Source: Halobaculum gomorrense (lineage in GTDB: Archaea > Halobacteriota > Halobacteria > Halobacteriales > Haloferacaceae). From it: a DNA stretch of 64,000 nt. Shown here piece by piece: positions 17,040 through 26,341 of the stretch. A model generated the notes under the pieces. It made no database searches. It had not been told where the DNA came from and saw only the letters and a list, made by a program, of their open reading frames with translations. The stretch is from contig NZ_FQWV01000011.1 of the NCBI RefSeq assembly GCF_900129775.1, positions 1 through 64,000 on the forward strand, read 5' to 3'. The position numbers and the translations under genes were made by a program. The number at the start of each line of letters is the position of its first letter. The first letter of the stretch is position 1.

Positions 17040-17761
17040 ACGACGACTCCCCGGTCCCATCGATCGATCGAACCCGGCGCAGTGTACTCGCGGCGATCGG
17101 AAGCGGCACGCTCGCCGGCACCGCGGGGTGCCTGGGCATCTTCGGCGGCGACGCATCCTCGGCAGAACCACAAAGCGGCTGGCACACCGAGGAGTTCACG
17201 ACTGCAGCGGGGACCGAGACGTTCAGCCACCGAGAGGGAACTCGGACCCCGTACGCCGGCGTCGAGCAGATCTACGCCGGGGAAGGCACCCTCGTGATCG
17301 TCTACTTCGACTACGCCCACGAACCGTCGATCCGGTGGTGGCGCGAGGAGTTCCCGAGGCTCTCGGACCTCCTCACTGACGGCGCGTTCCGTCCAACGCT
17401 GTTGATGTTCCCGATTCTGGTCAACGAGTGGTCGATGCTCCTGCCGAGCGCGTTGTTCGAGGTTCGCGCCCGCGGCACCCGCGCCGACGCGTGGGCCTTC
17501 CACGAGGCACTCGTCGAGGCGGCGCCCGCGTACTCGTTCGACCTGCTTCGCAACCTCGCCGCGGAGGTGGGCGTCGACGGCGACGCGGTCGTCGAGGCCG
17601 CGCGGACCCGGCGGCGGCGCAACCAGACGCTGTCGGACCGCACGTTCGGCCGTCAAAGCGGCGTCGACGGCGACGAGCTCCCCGCCTTCCGCTGGGGGAG
17701 CGAGCCGATCGACGCGGAGTCGACGGCCGAACTCCGGGCCTTTCTCGAAGAACAGCGGTAG
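17036..17761 (+). CDS. Tat-exported lipoprotein, thioredoxin-like without CxxC
   Basis: A 241-residue protein with a twin-arginine signal (TRRSVLAAIG, R14-R15) ending in the lipobox AGTAGC with Cys32, so it should be exported folded and lipid-anchored. The body resembles DsbA/thioredoxin-fold lipoproteins in layout (LVIVYFDYAHEPS where a DsbA has its strand and CxxC). No CxxC is present there, so it is probably not an oxidoreductase. It overlaps the CAP gene by four bases, suggesting the two exported proteins work together. The fold call is tentative. Confidence 0.6.
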   Translation: MNDDSPVPSIDRTRRSVLAAIGSGTLAGTAGCLGIFGGDASSAEPQSGWHTEEFTTAAGTETFSHREGTRTPYAGVEQIYAGEGTLVIVYFDYAHEPSIRWWREEFPRLSDLLTDGAFRPTLLMFPILVNEWSMLLPSALFEVRARGTRADAWAFHEALVEAAPAYSFDLLRNLAAEVGVDGDAVVEAARTRRRRNQTLSDRTFGRQSGVDGDELPAFRWGSEPIDAESTAELRAFLEEQR

Positions 17762-17792
17762 CGGCGGGGTCGCAGTCGAGAGCCAGAACGGG

Positions 17793-18980
17793 TTACTTCT
17801 CGTCCTCCGGCCGCTCCGCGTGGTACTCGGTATCGTACTCGCCGACCTGCCCGTCCAGCCTGTCTGGGTTGATCCGGCCGCCGAGCAGCATGAAGTCGAG
17901 TACCGTGCAGTACAGCATCGCCTCGACGACCGGGACCGCCCGCGGCGGGAGCACCGGGTCGTGGCGGCCGACGACCTGCACCTGTTTCTCCTCACCCGTC
18001 TCCCAGTCGGCGGTCGTCTGCTCTTTCGGGATCGAGGTCGGTGCGTGCCACGTCACCTCGCCGTAGATCGGCTCGCCGGTCGTGATCCCGCCCTGTAAGC
18101 CGCCGTGGTCGTTACCGACCGGGACCGGGTCGCCCTCCTCGCTGACCGTCTCAGGGTGGTCGCCCTCGTCGAACTCCCAGTCCTCGTTGCGGTCGTGGCC
18201 CGCGACCTCGCGGGCGTCGCGGCCGAGGCCGAACTCGAATGCCGTCGTCGCGGGGATGGACATCATCGCCTGTCCGAGACGCGCGGGAAAGGCGTCGAAC
18301 CGCGGCGCGCCGAGGCCGCGCGGGACGCCGCGCGCCTCGAACTCGATGGCGCCGCCGATCGAGTCGCCGGCCTCCTGGTACTCGTCGATGAGATCGCGCA
18401 TCTCCGCGGCCGTCTCCGGGTGGCCACAGCGCACCTCGTTGTCCTCGCTGTGCTCCAGCATCTCCTCGAAGCTGACCTCCGGCGCGACGATGTCGCCGAT
18501 CTGGGTGACGTGCGCTTTGATCTGCACGTCATAGTCGCTCTGGTCGAGCACTGCCTTGGCGACGGCGCCGCCGGCGACCCAGTTCACCGTCTCCCGGGCC
18601 GAGGAACGGCCGCCGCCGCCCCAGTTGCGCGTGCCGAACTTCGCAGAGTAGGTGTAGTCGCCGTGGCTGGGTCGGGGGGCGGTGACGAACGGCTCGTACT
18701 TGCCCGAGCGGGCGTCCTTGTTCTGGATGACCATCCCGATCGGCGTGCCGGTCGTGTAGCCGTCTTGCAGCCCGGAGTTGATCGTCACCTCGTCTGGCTC
18801 GCCGCGGCTGGTCGTGATCATCGACTGGCCCGGCTTGCGCCGGTCGAGTTCGCGCTGGATGCGCTCCTCGTCCAACTCGACGCCCGCGGGTACCCCGGAG
18901 ACCGTACAGCCCATGGCCTCGCCGTGGCTCTCGCCGTAGGTGGTCAGCCGGAACAGCCGGCCGAACTCGTTGCCGTTCAT
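17793..18980 (-). CDS. aroC: chorismate synthase
   Basis: A cytosolic enzyme of 395 residues that converts 5-enolpyruvylshikimate-3-phosphate to chorismate using reduced FMN. Signatures are GESHGEAMGCTVSGVPAG near the N-terminus, RRKPGQS, GGGRSSARETVNWVAGGAVA in the middle and NDHGGLQGGITTG later. The length is typical. A textbook TATA box (ctataaaat on the plus strand, 19003-19011) lies 27 bases before the ATG, so it is probably leaderless. A P450 and an iron-ADH-like gene lie between it and aroA on the same strand. Confidence 0.96.
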   Translation of the reverse strand: MNGNEFGRLFRLTTYGESHGEAMGCTVSGVPAGVELDEERIQRELDRRKPGQSMITTSRGEPDEVTINSGLQDGYTTGTPIGMVIQNKDARSGKYEPFVTAPRPSHGDYTYSAKFGTRNWGGGGRSSARETVNWVAGGAVAKAVLDQSDYDVQIKAHVTQIGDIVAPEVSFEEMLEHSEDNEVRCGHPETAAEMRDLIDEYQEAGDSIGGAIEFEARGVPRGLGAPRFDAFPARLGQAMMSIPATTAFEFGLGRDAREVAGHDRNEDWEFDEGDHPETVSEEGDPVPVGNDHGGLQGGITTGEPIYGEVTWHAPTSIPKEQTTADWETGEEKQVQVVGRHDPVLPPRAVPVVEAMLYCTVLDFMLLGGRINPDRLDGQVGEYDTEYHAERPEDEK

Positions 18981-19002
18981 GTGCGTGTTCGGGGAGTCGG
19001 CG

Positions 19003-19011
19003 CTATAAAAT
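19003..19011 (-). promoter_or_regulatory. TATA box of aroC
   Basis: The minus strand reads attttatag, centred 27 bases before the aroC ATG at 18980, one of the clearest promoters in the window. Confidence 0.7.
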
Positions 19012-19082
19012 GCGGCGAACGTGCGAAGAACCGCCGGCGGAGAACAGGTACTGGTCGGCGAGGGAGCAGAGGTTCGCCGCGG

Positions 19083-20459
19083 TCAGCGCTCGTGGAGCCG
19101 CATCCGAACCGGCCGCGTCGGGCGCGTGGTGATGCTCGCCTCGAGGTTCGCTTCGAGATTCACCGGATCGACGACCTCGAACGCGAACCGCCGCAGCAGC
19201 GTCGCGAGGATCAGTTTGGCCTCAAGCAGCGCGAAGCGGTCGCCGACACAGCGCCGCGGACCCGACGAGAACGGGAAGTACGCCAGCGGGTGGAGGTCCG
19301 CCTCCAGGTCGTCGGTCCACCGCTCGGGCCGGAACGCGAGCGGGTCGTCGTAGTGGGCGGGGTCGCGGTGGACGACCCACTGGCTGATCGCCAGCGGGGT
19401 TCCCTCGGGGACTCGATAGCCGCCGAGGTCGACAGCCTCGGTCGGCTCGCGGAGGATGCCGTGGACCGGTGGGAGCAGCCGCATCGACTCGGTGACAACC
19501 CGATCGAGGTAGTCGAGGTCGCGGACGGTGTCGAACCCGGCGGCGGCGCCGCCGAGCTCCGCCTCCAGTTCGTCGAGGAGCCGGCGTTCGACCTCCGGAT
19601 GTTGCGCGAGCAGGTGGAGAGTGAAGGTGAGCGACAGCGCCGTCGTCTCGTGGCCCGCCAGTAGCAGCGTCTTCACCTCGTCGCGGACCTGCTCGGCTGC
19701 CATCCGCTCGCCGTCGTCGTCCTCGGCGGTCAGCAGCGCAGAGACCACGTCCGCGTCCGGCTCGGTCTCGCCCTCGCGCAGCGCGCGGCGCTTCTCGTCG
19801 ACCAGCTCGTCGACGATGCGGTCGAGCGAGGCGGTCGCCTCGCGAAGCTTCTCCCGGCCGGGGGTCGGCACCGACGGCGGGAGGAGATCGAGCAGGCTCC
19901 CGCCCGCGGACTGCTCCATGACGGTGTCGAGCGCGCCGCCGATCGCGGGCGTACGGTCGCGGATGTCGACGCCCATCAGCGCGCGAGCGACGATGTCGAG
20001 CGTCAGCCCCATCATGTCGCGGTGCACGTCGCGGACCTCGCCGTCGTCCCAGCGGGCGCTCGTCCGCTCGGCCGTCTCGACCATCATGTCGGCGTACCCC
20101 GCGATGCGGTCGGGCGTGAACGCCGGCTGGATCAGGTGCCGCTGCCGGCGCCAGAAGTCGCCCTCGCTGTTGAGCAGGCCGTTGCCGAGGACCGGTCGGA
20201 GCTGCTGTTGGAACAGCTCGCCCTTCACGTACCGTTCGTTCTCGGTGACGAGGACCCGTTGAATCGCGTCGGGGTCGGTCAGGAGGAACACCTCCTGGCC
20301 GAGGACCCGGTAGCGCGCGACGCCGCCGTACTCCGCGGCGACCCGGTCGCGGAAGGCGAAGAAGTCGCGCCGGGTTTCGAGGAACGAACCGAGGACGGGC
20401 AGCCCATCCGGGCCGGGCGCGGCCTCCGACGGGCGAGGGCGATCGGGGGTGTCGCTCAT
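19083..20459 (-). CDS. cytochrome P450
   Basis: A 458-residue soluble P450 monooxygenase. The heme-ligand loop FSSGPRRCVGDRFA (Cys thiolate), the I-helix oxygen-activation motif AGHETTAL and the K-helix ExxR (ESMR) are all present. There is no N-terminal membrane anchor, as in prokaryotic P450s. It resembles the haloarchaeal CYP174-type enzymes by overall sequence. The substrate is unknown. The ATG was preferred over a GTG/ATG extension that reads as noise. It lies between aroC and an iron-ADH-like gene on the same strand; ferredoxin partners are not adjacent. Confidence 0.9.
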   Translation of the reverse strand: MSDTPDRPRPSEAAPGPDGLPVLGSFLETRRDFFAFRDRVAAEYGGVARYRVLGQEVFLLTDPDAIQRVLVTENERYVKGELFQQQLRPVLGNGLLNSEGDFWRRQRHLIQPAFTPDRIAGYADMMVETAERTSARWDDGEVRDVHRDMMGLTLDIVARALMGVDIRDRTPAIGGALDTVMEQSAGGSLLDLLPPSVPTPGREKLREATASLDRIVDELVDEKRRALREGETEPDADVVSALLTAEDDDGERMAAEQVRDEVKTLLLAGHETTALSLTFTLHLLAQHPEVERRLLDELEAELGGAAAGFDTVRDLDYLDRVVTESMRLLPPVHGILREPTEAVDLGGYRVPEGTPLAISQWVVHRDPAHYDDPLAFRPERWTDDLEADLHPLAYFPFSSGPRRCVGDRFALLEAKLILATLLRRFAFEVVDPVNLEANLEASITTRPTRPVRMRLHER

Positions 20460-20591
20460 GGAAACCGATCCGTGTCGAGGGGGCAAAGCGGTTGGTGAAC
20501 GACGGACCGGTTTCGCGCGGTTGTCGGCGGGCGAACGACGCCCCGAGACGGCCCGGAGTATCGGTGTGAGGTTGCGGCGCGACGCGGCGGC

Positions 20592-21824
20592 TCAGAAGGC
20601 GGCGTCGAGCACCGTCCGCGCGTCCGCCTCCGAGAGCTCGTACCCCTCGGGCGCGTACGACAGCAGCGAGTCGGTGGCGGTCACGCGCGCCGCCTCGTCG
20701 AGTCCGTCCGCGTCGACGCCGTCGATCGCCGACAGCGACGCGGGCAGGCCGAGCGCGTCGCGGACCCGTTCGACCTCGGCGATCGCTTCCTCGACCCGGT
20801 CGCCGCCGACCTCGTCGCCCTCGACGTCGTCGGTCCCATCGATGTCGAACGCCGCCGTCAGCATCGAGAGGTCGACGCCGGCATCGACCATCACCCGCAG
20901 CACATGGGGGGCGACGGCCGCGTGCGCCAGCCCCTGTTGGATCCCGAAGGCGTCGCGCAGGCCGTGGCCGAACGCGTGGATCACGTTGATCGTCATGTCG
21001 CCCGGGCGCGAGATGCCGTACTGCGCGAGGACGATCCCCGCGACCGCGCGGTCCATCGCGGCCTCGTCGTCCGTCATCTCGGGGAGGCCGTCCGCCAGCA
21101 GGCGGACCGCTCGCGTCGCGGTCGCGTCCGTGACCGCGGTTCGAGTGCGGGCGTACAGCGACTCGATCGCCTTGTCGAAGCCGTTCATCGCCGAGCCCGC
21201 GAGCACGCCCTCCGGGGTCGTCTCGAAGAGGTCGGGGTCGTAGAACAGCGCCTCCGGCATCAGGTCGGCGCCGCCGACGCCCGTGGAGACGACCTCGGTG
21301 CCGCCCGCGCCGTCGTCCACCTCGGCGGCGATGCCGGCGATCACCGACAGGTCCGCGCCCGCCAGCGTCGTCGGCACCGGGAACAGCGGCGTCAGCGCGT
21401 CCGAATCGTCGGGCGTCGAGATGCCGCCGGTCTCGGCCACCTCCGCGCGGGCGTCCGAGAGCGACAGGTCGCGGGCCCGGAGCACCGACGCGACCGTCGC
21501 CACGTCGAGGCTGGAGCCGCCGCCGACGGGGACGAACGCGTCGGCGCCGAGGTCGTCGGCGCGCTCGGCGGCGCGGGCGGCCTCGCGGAGACGCTTGTCG
21601 GGCGTCGTGCCGGCGAACACCTCCGCGAGCCGGTCGCCGAGGCCGTCGCCGACGGCGTCCATCAGGGCGGCGTTGCCGGCGACGTTCGACCCGCAGACGA
21701 CGAGCACGGTGTCCAGCCCGCGCCCGGCGAGCGCGTCGCCGATGGCGGCGATGCAGCCGCGACCGTAGTGGATCGCGCCGGGGTCGTAGTCGAACGCGAA
21801 CGGGGGCGTGTCGAGGTCGGTCAC
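20592..21824 (-). CDS. iron-containing alcohol dehydrogenase family protein with altered metal site
   Basis: A 410-residue protein of the iron-dependent ADH / dehydroquinate-synthase-like fold. The dinucleotide-binding GGGSSLDVA is at 101-109. Aligned by eye to E. coli FucO, the metal ligands D196, H200, H263 and H277 correspond to N214, K218, H283 and Q297. Three of four are lost, although surrounding motifs (MNGFDKAIESLY and IHAFGHGLRDAFGIQQGLAHA) are kept. It may be metal-independent or not a dehydrogenase. It lies 102 bases downstream of aroA and 132 upstream of the P450 on the same strand. Confidence 0.8.
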   Translation of the reverse strand: MTDLDTPPFAFDYDPGAIHYGRGCIAAIGDALAGRGLDTVLVVCGSNVAGNAALMDAVGDGLGDRLAEVFAGTTPDKRLREAARAAERADDLGADAFVPVGGGSSLDVATVASVLRARDLSLSDARAEVAETGGISTPDDSDALTPLFPVPTTLAGADLSVIAGIAAEVDDGAGGTEVVSTGVGGADLMPEALFYDPDLFETTPEGVLAGSAMNGFDKAIESLYARTRTAVTDATATRAVRLLADGLPEMTDDEAAMDRAVAGIVLAQYGISRPGDMTINVIHAFGHGLRDAFGIQQGLAHAAVAPHVLRVMVDAGVDLSMLTAAFDIDGTDDVEGDEVGGDRVEEAIAEVERVRDALGLPASLSAIDGVDADGLDEAARVTATDSLLSYAPEGYELSEADARTVLDAAF

Positions 21825-21926
21825 GCCAGCAGCATCGCCCGCCCGGGCGAAAACGGTAGCGGCGGCGGAAGCGGCATCGACGGCGGAAGCGCGACCGGGG
21901 TGTCCGGCCGTCCCGGGTGGGCCGGG

Positions 21927-23261
21927 CTACGCGACGGAGACATCCGCGCCCAGCGCCGCCATCGTCTCGAAGAAGCCGGGGAACGAGACATCCACGTGCT
22001 CGGCGCCGGTGACGGTCGTCTCCCCGTCGGCGACGAGGCCCGCGACGGCCAGCGCCATCACGAGCCGGTGGTCGCCGCGGCCGTGGACCGTCGCGCCCGA
22101 GAGCGCGGAGTCGCCGCCGTGGACGATCAGGGCGTCGGGCTCCTCGGTCACCTCCGCGCCCAGTTTCTCCAGCGACTCGGCCATCGCCGCCACGCGGTCG
22201 GTCTCCTTGTAGCGGACGTGCTCGGCGTTGACGATGCGCGTCTCTCCGTCGGCGACGGCGCCCAGGACGGCGATCGTCGGGAGCAGGTCCGGCGTGTCGC
22301 CCACGTCGACCTCGACCCCCGAGAGCGACGACGCGCGGACGGTGATCTCGCCGGCGTCCTCGTCCCACTCGATGTCGGCGCCCATGCGGTCGAGCACGTC
22401 GACGATGGCGGAGTCGCCCTGCGCGCTCGGTCGAGCGCCCTCGACGACGACCGCCTCGCCGTCGGCGGCGGCGACCGCGCCCGCCGCAAGCAGGTACGAC
22501 ATCGACGAGAAGTCGCCGGGGACGGCATACTCGTCGGCCGCGTACGTCTGCCCGCCGTGCACCCGGAACCCCGTCTCCGTACGCTCGCTGTCGACGCCGA
22601 AGTCCGCGAGCACCTCGCGGGTTATCTCGACGTACGGCGCGGACTTGAGTTCGGTCTCCAGATCGACCTCGATCCCCTCGTCGGTGACCGCGCCGGCCAT
22701 GAGCAGGGCAGTGACGAACTGCGAGGACACGTCGCCGGGGATGGCGACCGTCCCGCTGCCCATGGCGTCGCCGACGACGAGGGGCGCCTGCCCGTTCCGG
22801 CGGGTCGACTCCGCCCGCCCGCCGAGATCCGCGACGGCGTCGAGGAGCGGCCCCTGCGGGCGCGAGCGCAGCGACCCGTCGCCGGTGAGGACGGCGAGGC
22901 CGTTGGTCAGCCCCGCCGCGGCGGTGACAAGGCGCATCGTCGTCCCCGAGTTCGCGCAGTCGATCACGTCGTCGGGGGTGCCCGGCCGGCCGGCGAAGCC
23001 CGCGACCTCGACGGCGGTCGCGCCGCCCTCGGCGCTGTCTGCGTCCCGGTCGTCCGCGTCGTCGCCGCCGACCCACGTGACCTCGCCGCCGAACGCCTCG
23101 ACCGCGCGGCCGGTGGCTCTGGGGTCCGCGGAGTCGAGGGGGTCCGTGACGGTCGTGCCCGCGCCGTAGCCGGCGGCGAGGATCGCGCGGTGCGTGTAGC
23201 TCTTCGACGGCGGGGCGCGCGCGCGGCCGGCGACCCGCGACGGGGAGACGTGTGCGTCCAT
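21927..23261 (-). CDS. aroA: 3-phosphoshikimate 1-carboxyvinyltransferase (EPSP synthase)
   Basis: A 444-residue cytosolic enzyme joining shikimate-3-phosphate and phosphoenolpyruvate. [14 protein letters not shown] at the N-terminus binds shikimate-3-phosphate and [12 protein letters not shown] contains the conserved glycine region, [14 protein letters not shown] follows, and [14 protein letters not shown] and [12 protein letters not shown] come from the C-terminal half. The ATG chosen starts the conserved N-terminus; sequence upstream reads in frame but looks non-coding. It provides the substrate for aroC, 3 kb away on the same strand. Confidence 0.95.
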   Translation of the reverse strand: MDAHVSPSRVAGRARAPPSKSYTHRAILAAGYGAGTTVTDPLDSADPRATGRAVEAFGGEVTWVGGDDADDRDADSAEGGATAVEVAGFAGRPGTPDDVIDCANSGTTMRLVTAAAGLTNGLAVLTGDGSLRSRPQGPLLDAVADLGGRAESTRRNGQAPLVVGDAMGSGTVAIPGDVSSQFVTALLMAGAVTDEGIEVDLETELKSAPYVEITREVLADFGVDSERTETGFRVHGGQTYAADEYAVPGDFSSMSYLLAAGAVAAADGEAVVVEGARPSAQGDSAIVDVLDRMGADIEWDEDAGEITVRASSLSGVEVDVGDTPDLLPTIAVLGAVADGETRIVNAEHVRYKETDRVAAMAESLEKLGAEVTEEPDALIVHGGDSALSGATVHGRGDHRLVMALAVAGLVADGETTVTGAEHVDVSFPGFFETMAALGADVSVA

Positions 23262-23613
23262 GTCCCGGAGGTGCGCCCGGCCGGGCAAGTGTGTACCGAC
23301 CGCGACAGCGGTTGCGGCTGCTCGGGGGGAGCCCTCGCCGGCGGAGCCGACGGCCACGCGTTCGACATCCTGCTCGACGAGCTGCTCGGTAACGGGCCGG
23401 TCCCCGACGGCCGAATCGGCGGCGTGGATTCCGCTCTGCGCGGCGGCGCGGGTCTGGCACGCGCTCGGGGACCCGGTGAACGGCGCGATCGGCGACCGGG
23501 GGTCGGCCGAGCGCGAGCCCTCGACCCGGGACCCGGCGACTGCTCGGTCGGTCTGGACCGTCGGCGTCCCCACGACGAAAACGACTATCCCGCCGGTCGC
23601 CGCACCCTCCACC

Positions 23614-24813
23614 ATGACACGCAGTCTCGCCGCGCTTGACGACCTGCTCGCGGCGACGGGCGCCGACGCGTACTGCATCGACGCCGGAAGCGCCGATTCG
23701 AACCAGCTGTACCTCTCGGGGTTCGACGCGCCGGACCCGTTCTTCACCGCGTACACGGGCGAGGGGCTCGCGGTGCTCGTCTCCGGACTCGAATACGGGA
23801 GAGCGACGAAGGAGTCGCACGCCGATACCGTCGCTCGGCTCTCCACGTACGACTACGCCGAGCGCGCCGCCGACGAGGGACAGGCCGCGGCGCAGTCGGG
23901 CGTGTACGCGGATTTCCTGTCGGACCTGGGCATCGAGTCGACGCTCGTCCCCGAGCGCTTCCCGGTCGGTATCGCCGACGGTCTGCGCGAGGCCGGGGTC
24001 GCCGTCGACGTGGACCGCGACGACGTGATCGAGACAGTCCGCGCGACCAAGACCGACGAGGAACTCGACGCCGTCCGCCGCGCGACCGAGGCCAACGAGG
24101 CCGCTATGGCGGCCGCAGAGGATCTCATCGCCGCCGCCGAGGTGGCCGACGACGGCACGCTGGTGATCGCCGAGGGTGAGGAGGGGGAAGCGGTCCCGCT
24201 CACCAGCGAGCGCGTGAAAGAGGAGATCGAGGTCACCCTCCTCCGGCACGGCTGCGCGCTCGACGAGACGATCGTCGCCTGCGGCGCCGACGCCGCCGAC
24301 CCCCACGACCGCGGGTCGGGCCCGCTCGAAGCCGGCGAGAGCATCGTCGTCGACATCTTCCCGCGCGAGAAGGCGAGCAAGTACCACTCGGACATGACGC
24401 GCACCTTCGCGAAGGGCGGGACGAGCGACGCGCTCGTCGAGCGGTTCGACCTGACCGAGGAAGCGCTGTCGGCCGCGCTGGACGCGGTCGAACCGGGCGC
24501 CACCGGCGCCGAGGTCCACGCGGCCGCCTGCGACGTGTACGAGGCCGCCGGCCACCCGACGCTGCGCTCGGACCCGGACGCGGAGACGGGCTTCATCCAC
24601 TCAACCGGCCACGGCGTCGGCCTCGACGTGCACGAGCAGCCGGGGCTCAACCCCCGCGGCGAGGAACTGGAGCCGGGGCACGTGATCACCGTCGAGCCCG
24701 GCCTGTACGACCCCGAGGTCGGCGGCGTCCGTATCGAGGACATCGTGATCGTCACCGAGGACGGCTCCGAGAACCTCACCGCCGGCTACCCGGTGGAGCT
24801 GGTGATCGAGTGA
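23614..24813 (+). CDS. M24-family peptidase (Xaa-Pro dipeptidase-like)
   Basis: A 399-residue metallopeptidase of the pita-bread fold. An N-terminal creatinase-like domain (about 1-150) precedes the catalytic domain. Metal ligands are visible in order: VVDIFPRE (Asp), HSDMTRTFA (Asp), [12 protein letters not shown] (His), VEPGLYDP (Glu) and VRIEDIV (Glu), so it should be active. Family members cleave X-Pro bonds in short peptides in the cytosol. An AT-rich box (aaaacgactat) lies about 30 bases before the ATG. It is divergent from aroA. Confidence 0.88.
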   Translation: MTRSLAALDDLLAATGADAYCIDAGSADSNQLYLSGFDAPDPFFTAYTGEGLAVLVSGLEYGRATKESHADTVARLSTYDYAERAADEGQAAAQSGVYADFLSDLGIESTLVPERFPVGIADGLREAGVAVDVDRDDVIETVRATKTDEELDAVRRATEANEAAMAAAEDLIAAAEVADDGTLVIAEGEEGEAVPLTSERVKEEIEVTLLRHGCALDETIVACGADAADPHDRGSGPLEAGESIVVDIFPREKASKYHSDMTRTFAKGGTSDALVERFDLTEEALSAALDAVEPGATGAEVHAAACDVYEAAGHPTLRSDPDAETGFIHSTGHGVGLDVHEQPGLNPRGEELEPGHVITVEPGLYDPEVGGVRIEDIVIVTEDGSENLTAGYPVELVIE

Positions 24814-24903
24814 GCGCCCGCATCCCTACCCCGGTCGGTGACCACGACCGCCGTGAGCGGGGCCGCCGACGCGGCTTTGGTCACCGCGCCCCGTCGTCGT
24901 GGT

Positions 24904-25392
24904 ATGAGCCTGTTCGAGCGCGTCACCGATGCGTTCCGCGAGTCGGGCGCCCGGGAGGATCCAGAGCGCGACGCGGGGGAGCCGGTGACTGACTCGGACG
25001 GCGCCGGCGGCTCCGGCGACGGGCCGGTGGGCGGGGGTCCCGCGAACGAGCGGACCGACGCCATCGTCGCCGTCTGCCAGCGGGCGACGGACGGCGTCCG
25101 GACCTACACGATCGAGATCGACGCCGCGGGCGCCGAGATCACCGAGGTCGCGCCCGGCCTGCTGGAGGCGCACTTCGAGGTCGCCGAGGGCGGCGTCGGC
25201 GCGGACCACGTCACCGTCCGCGCGGTCGACTTCCGCGGCGAGGCGCGTACGGTCGAGGCCGAGACGCTCGTCGGCGTGCGGTTCGCCGAGTCGGTGCCGC
25301 TGTCCGACGTGCAGATGCGCCTCGTCGCCGCCGAGGACCACGGCGGCGACACGCTCCCGTCGGAGCTGTTCCGGATCGCGGCCGTGGAGTAG
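24904..25392 (+). CDS. conserved haloarchaeal protein, function unknown
   Basis: A 162-residue cytosolic protein. An N-terminal helix (MSLFERVTDAFRESG) is followed by a Gly/Asp-rich linker and a C-terminal alpha/beta-looking domain of about 100 residues with many acidic side chains. I do not recognise a family. The internal ATG was selected because the upstream in-frame part is unlike a haloarchaeal N-terminus. It lies between the M24 peptidase and tyrA on the same strand with about 110 bases to tyrA. Confidence 0.65.
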   Translation: MSLFERVTDAFRESGAREDPERDAGEPVTDSDGAGGSGDGPVGGGPANERTDAIVAVCQRATDGVRTYTIEIDAAGAEITEVAPGLLEAHFEVAEGGVGADHVTVRAVDFRGEARTVEAETLVGVRFAESVPLSDVQMRLVAAEDHGGDTLPSELFRIAAVE

Positions 25393-25503
25393 CGACGGCC
25401 GCCCGGCGGGCGACGCGGTCGCGTCCGGCGTCGCCGAGTCCGGCGCGGTCCCCCCACCGCCGCGACCGATACCCTTTCGGTCGCCACACTGATAGCGGGT
25501 GGC

Positions 25504-26292
25504 ATGAAGTTGCTCGTCGTCGGCGCCGGGGAGATGGGTCGGTGGGTCGCGCGGACCCTCCACCCGGTCAGCGAGCGGGTCGCGCTCGCAGACACCAACC
25601 CTCAGGCCGCGATGGACGCCGCCGAGGCGGTCGTCGACGGCCGCGTCGTCCCCCTCGACACCGACGAGTCATTCGACTGCGTCGCGCTCGCGGTGCCGAT
25701 CCCGGCGGTCGCCGACGCGGTCGCGGCGTACGTCGAGAACGCCGCCGACGGGGCGATCGTCGACGTCTCCGGCGTGATGGCCGACCCGCTGGCCGCGATG
25801 GCCGAGCACGCCGTCGGCGAGTACGCCAGCTTCCACCCGCTGTTCGCGCCGCCGCGCGGCCCCGGCCGGATCGCGTACGTCCCCGGCGAGGCCGGTCCGG
25901 TCGTCGAGCGCGTCCGCGAGCAGTTCGCCGCCGTCGGCAACGACGTGTTCGAGACGACGGCCGCCGAGCACGACGAAGCGATGGCGAAGGTCCAGACGGG
26001 CGCACACACGGCCGTGCTCGCGTACGCGCTGGCCGCCGGCGACGTGGACGAGCGCTTCCACACGCCCGTCTCCGAGCCGCTCGCGGACCTGGCGCGAACC
26101 GTCACCGAGGGCGAGCCCCGCGTGTACGCCGACATCCGGGAGGCGTTCGACGGCGCCGAGGGGGTCGCGGCGGCCGCCGACGCGCTGGCGACCGCCGACC
26201 GCGACGGGTTCGCGGCGCTGTTCGAGCGCGCCGGCGACGCGGTGGGCGTCGACTCGCGGGTCGACGGCGACGGTCCGCCCGCCGACGAGTGA
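25504..26292 (+). CDS. tyrA: prephenate dehydrogenase
   Basis: A 262-residue NAD(P)-binding enzyme that oxidatively decarboxylates prephenate to 4-hydroxyphenylpyruvate, the tyrosine branch. The Rossmann motif VVGAGEMGRWVARTL (GxGxxG) is at the start. VDVSGVMADPL and SFHPLFAPPRGPGRIAYVPG (active-site His region) follow, then a helical dimerisation domain. No ACT domain is present, so feedback inhibition by tyrosine through that module is unlikely. The chorismate mutase that would supply its substrate is a separate gene at 34901-35212. Confidence 0.88.
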   Translation: MKLLVVGAGEMGRWVARTLHPVSERVALADTNPQAAMDAAEAVVDGRVVPLDTDESFDCVALAVPIPAVADAVAAYVENAADGAIVDVSGVMADPLAAMAEHAVGEYASFHPLFAPPRGPGRIAYVPGEAGPVVERVREQFAAVGNDVFETTAAEHDEAMAKVQTGAHTAVLAYALAAGDVDERFHTPVSEPLADLARTVTEGEPRVYADIREAFDGAEGVAAAADALATADRDGFAALFERAGDAVGVDSRVDGDGPPADE

Positions 26293-26341
26293 GCCCCTCG
26301 AGACAGAACCGTTACCCACGCCGACCGAGTAGCCGCCGGCA

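Noticed and set aside
20904-23639. A 911-codon plus-strand frame
   Set aside because: Antisense to the iron-ADH-like and aroA genes, with composition of a reverse-complement shadow.
19222-24600. A very long open frame of nearly 1,800 codons on the minus strand
   Set aside because: It runs in a different frame through the P450, iron-ADH-like and aroA genes and antisense to the M24 peptidase. It is dominated by Arg, Gly and Pro, as expected of a shadow in GC-rich DNA. The real genes there have clear motifs.
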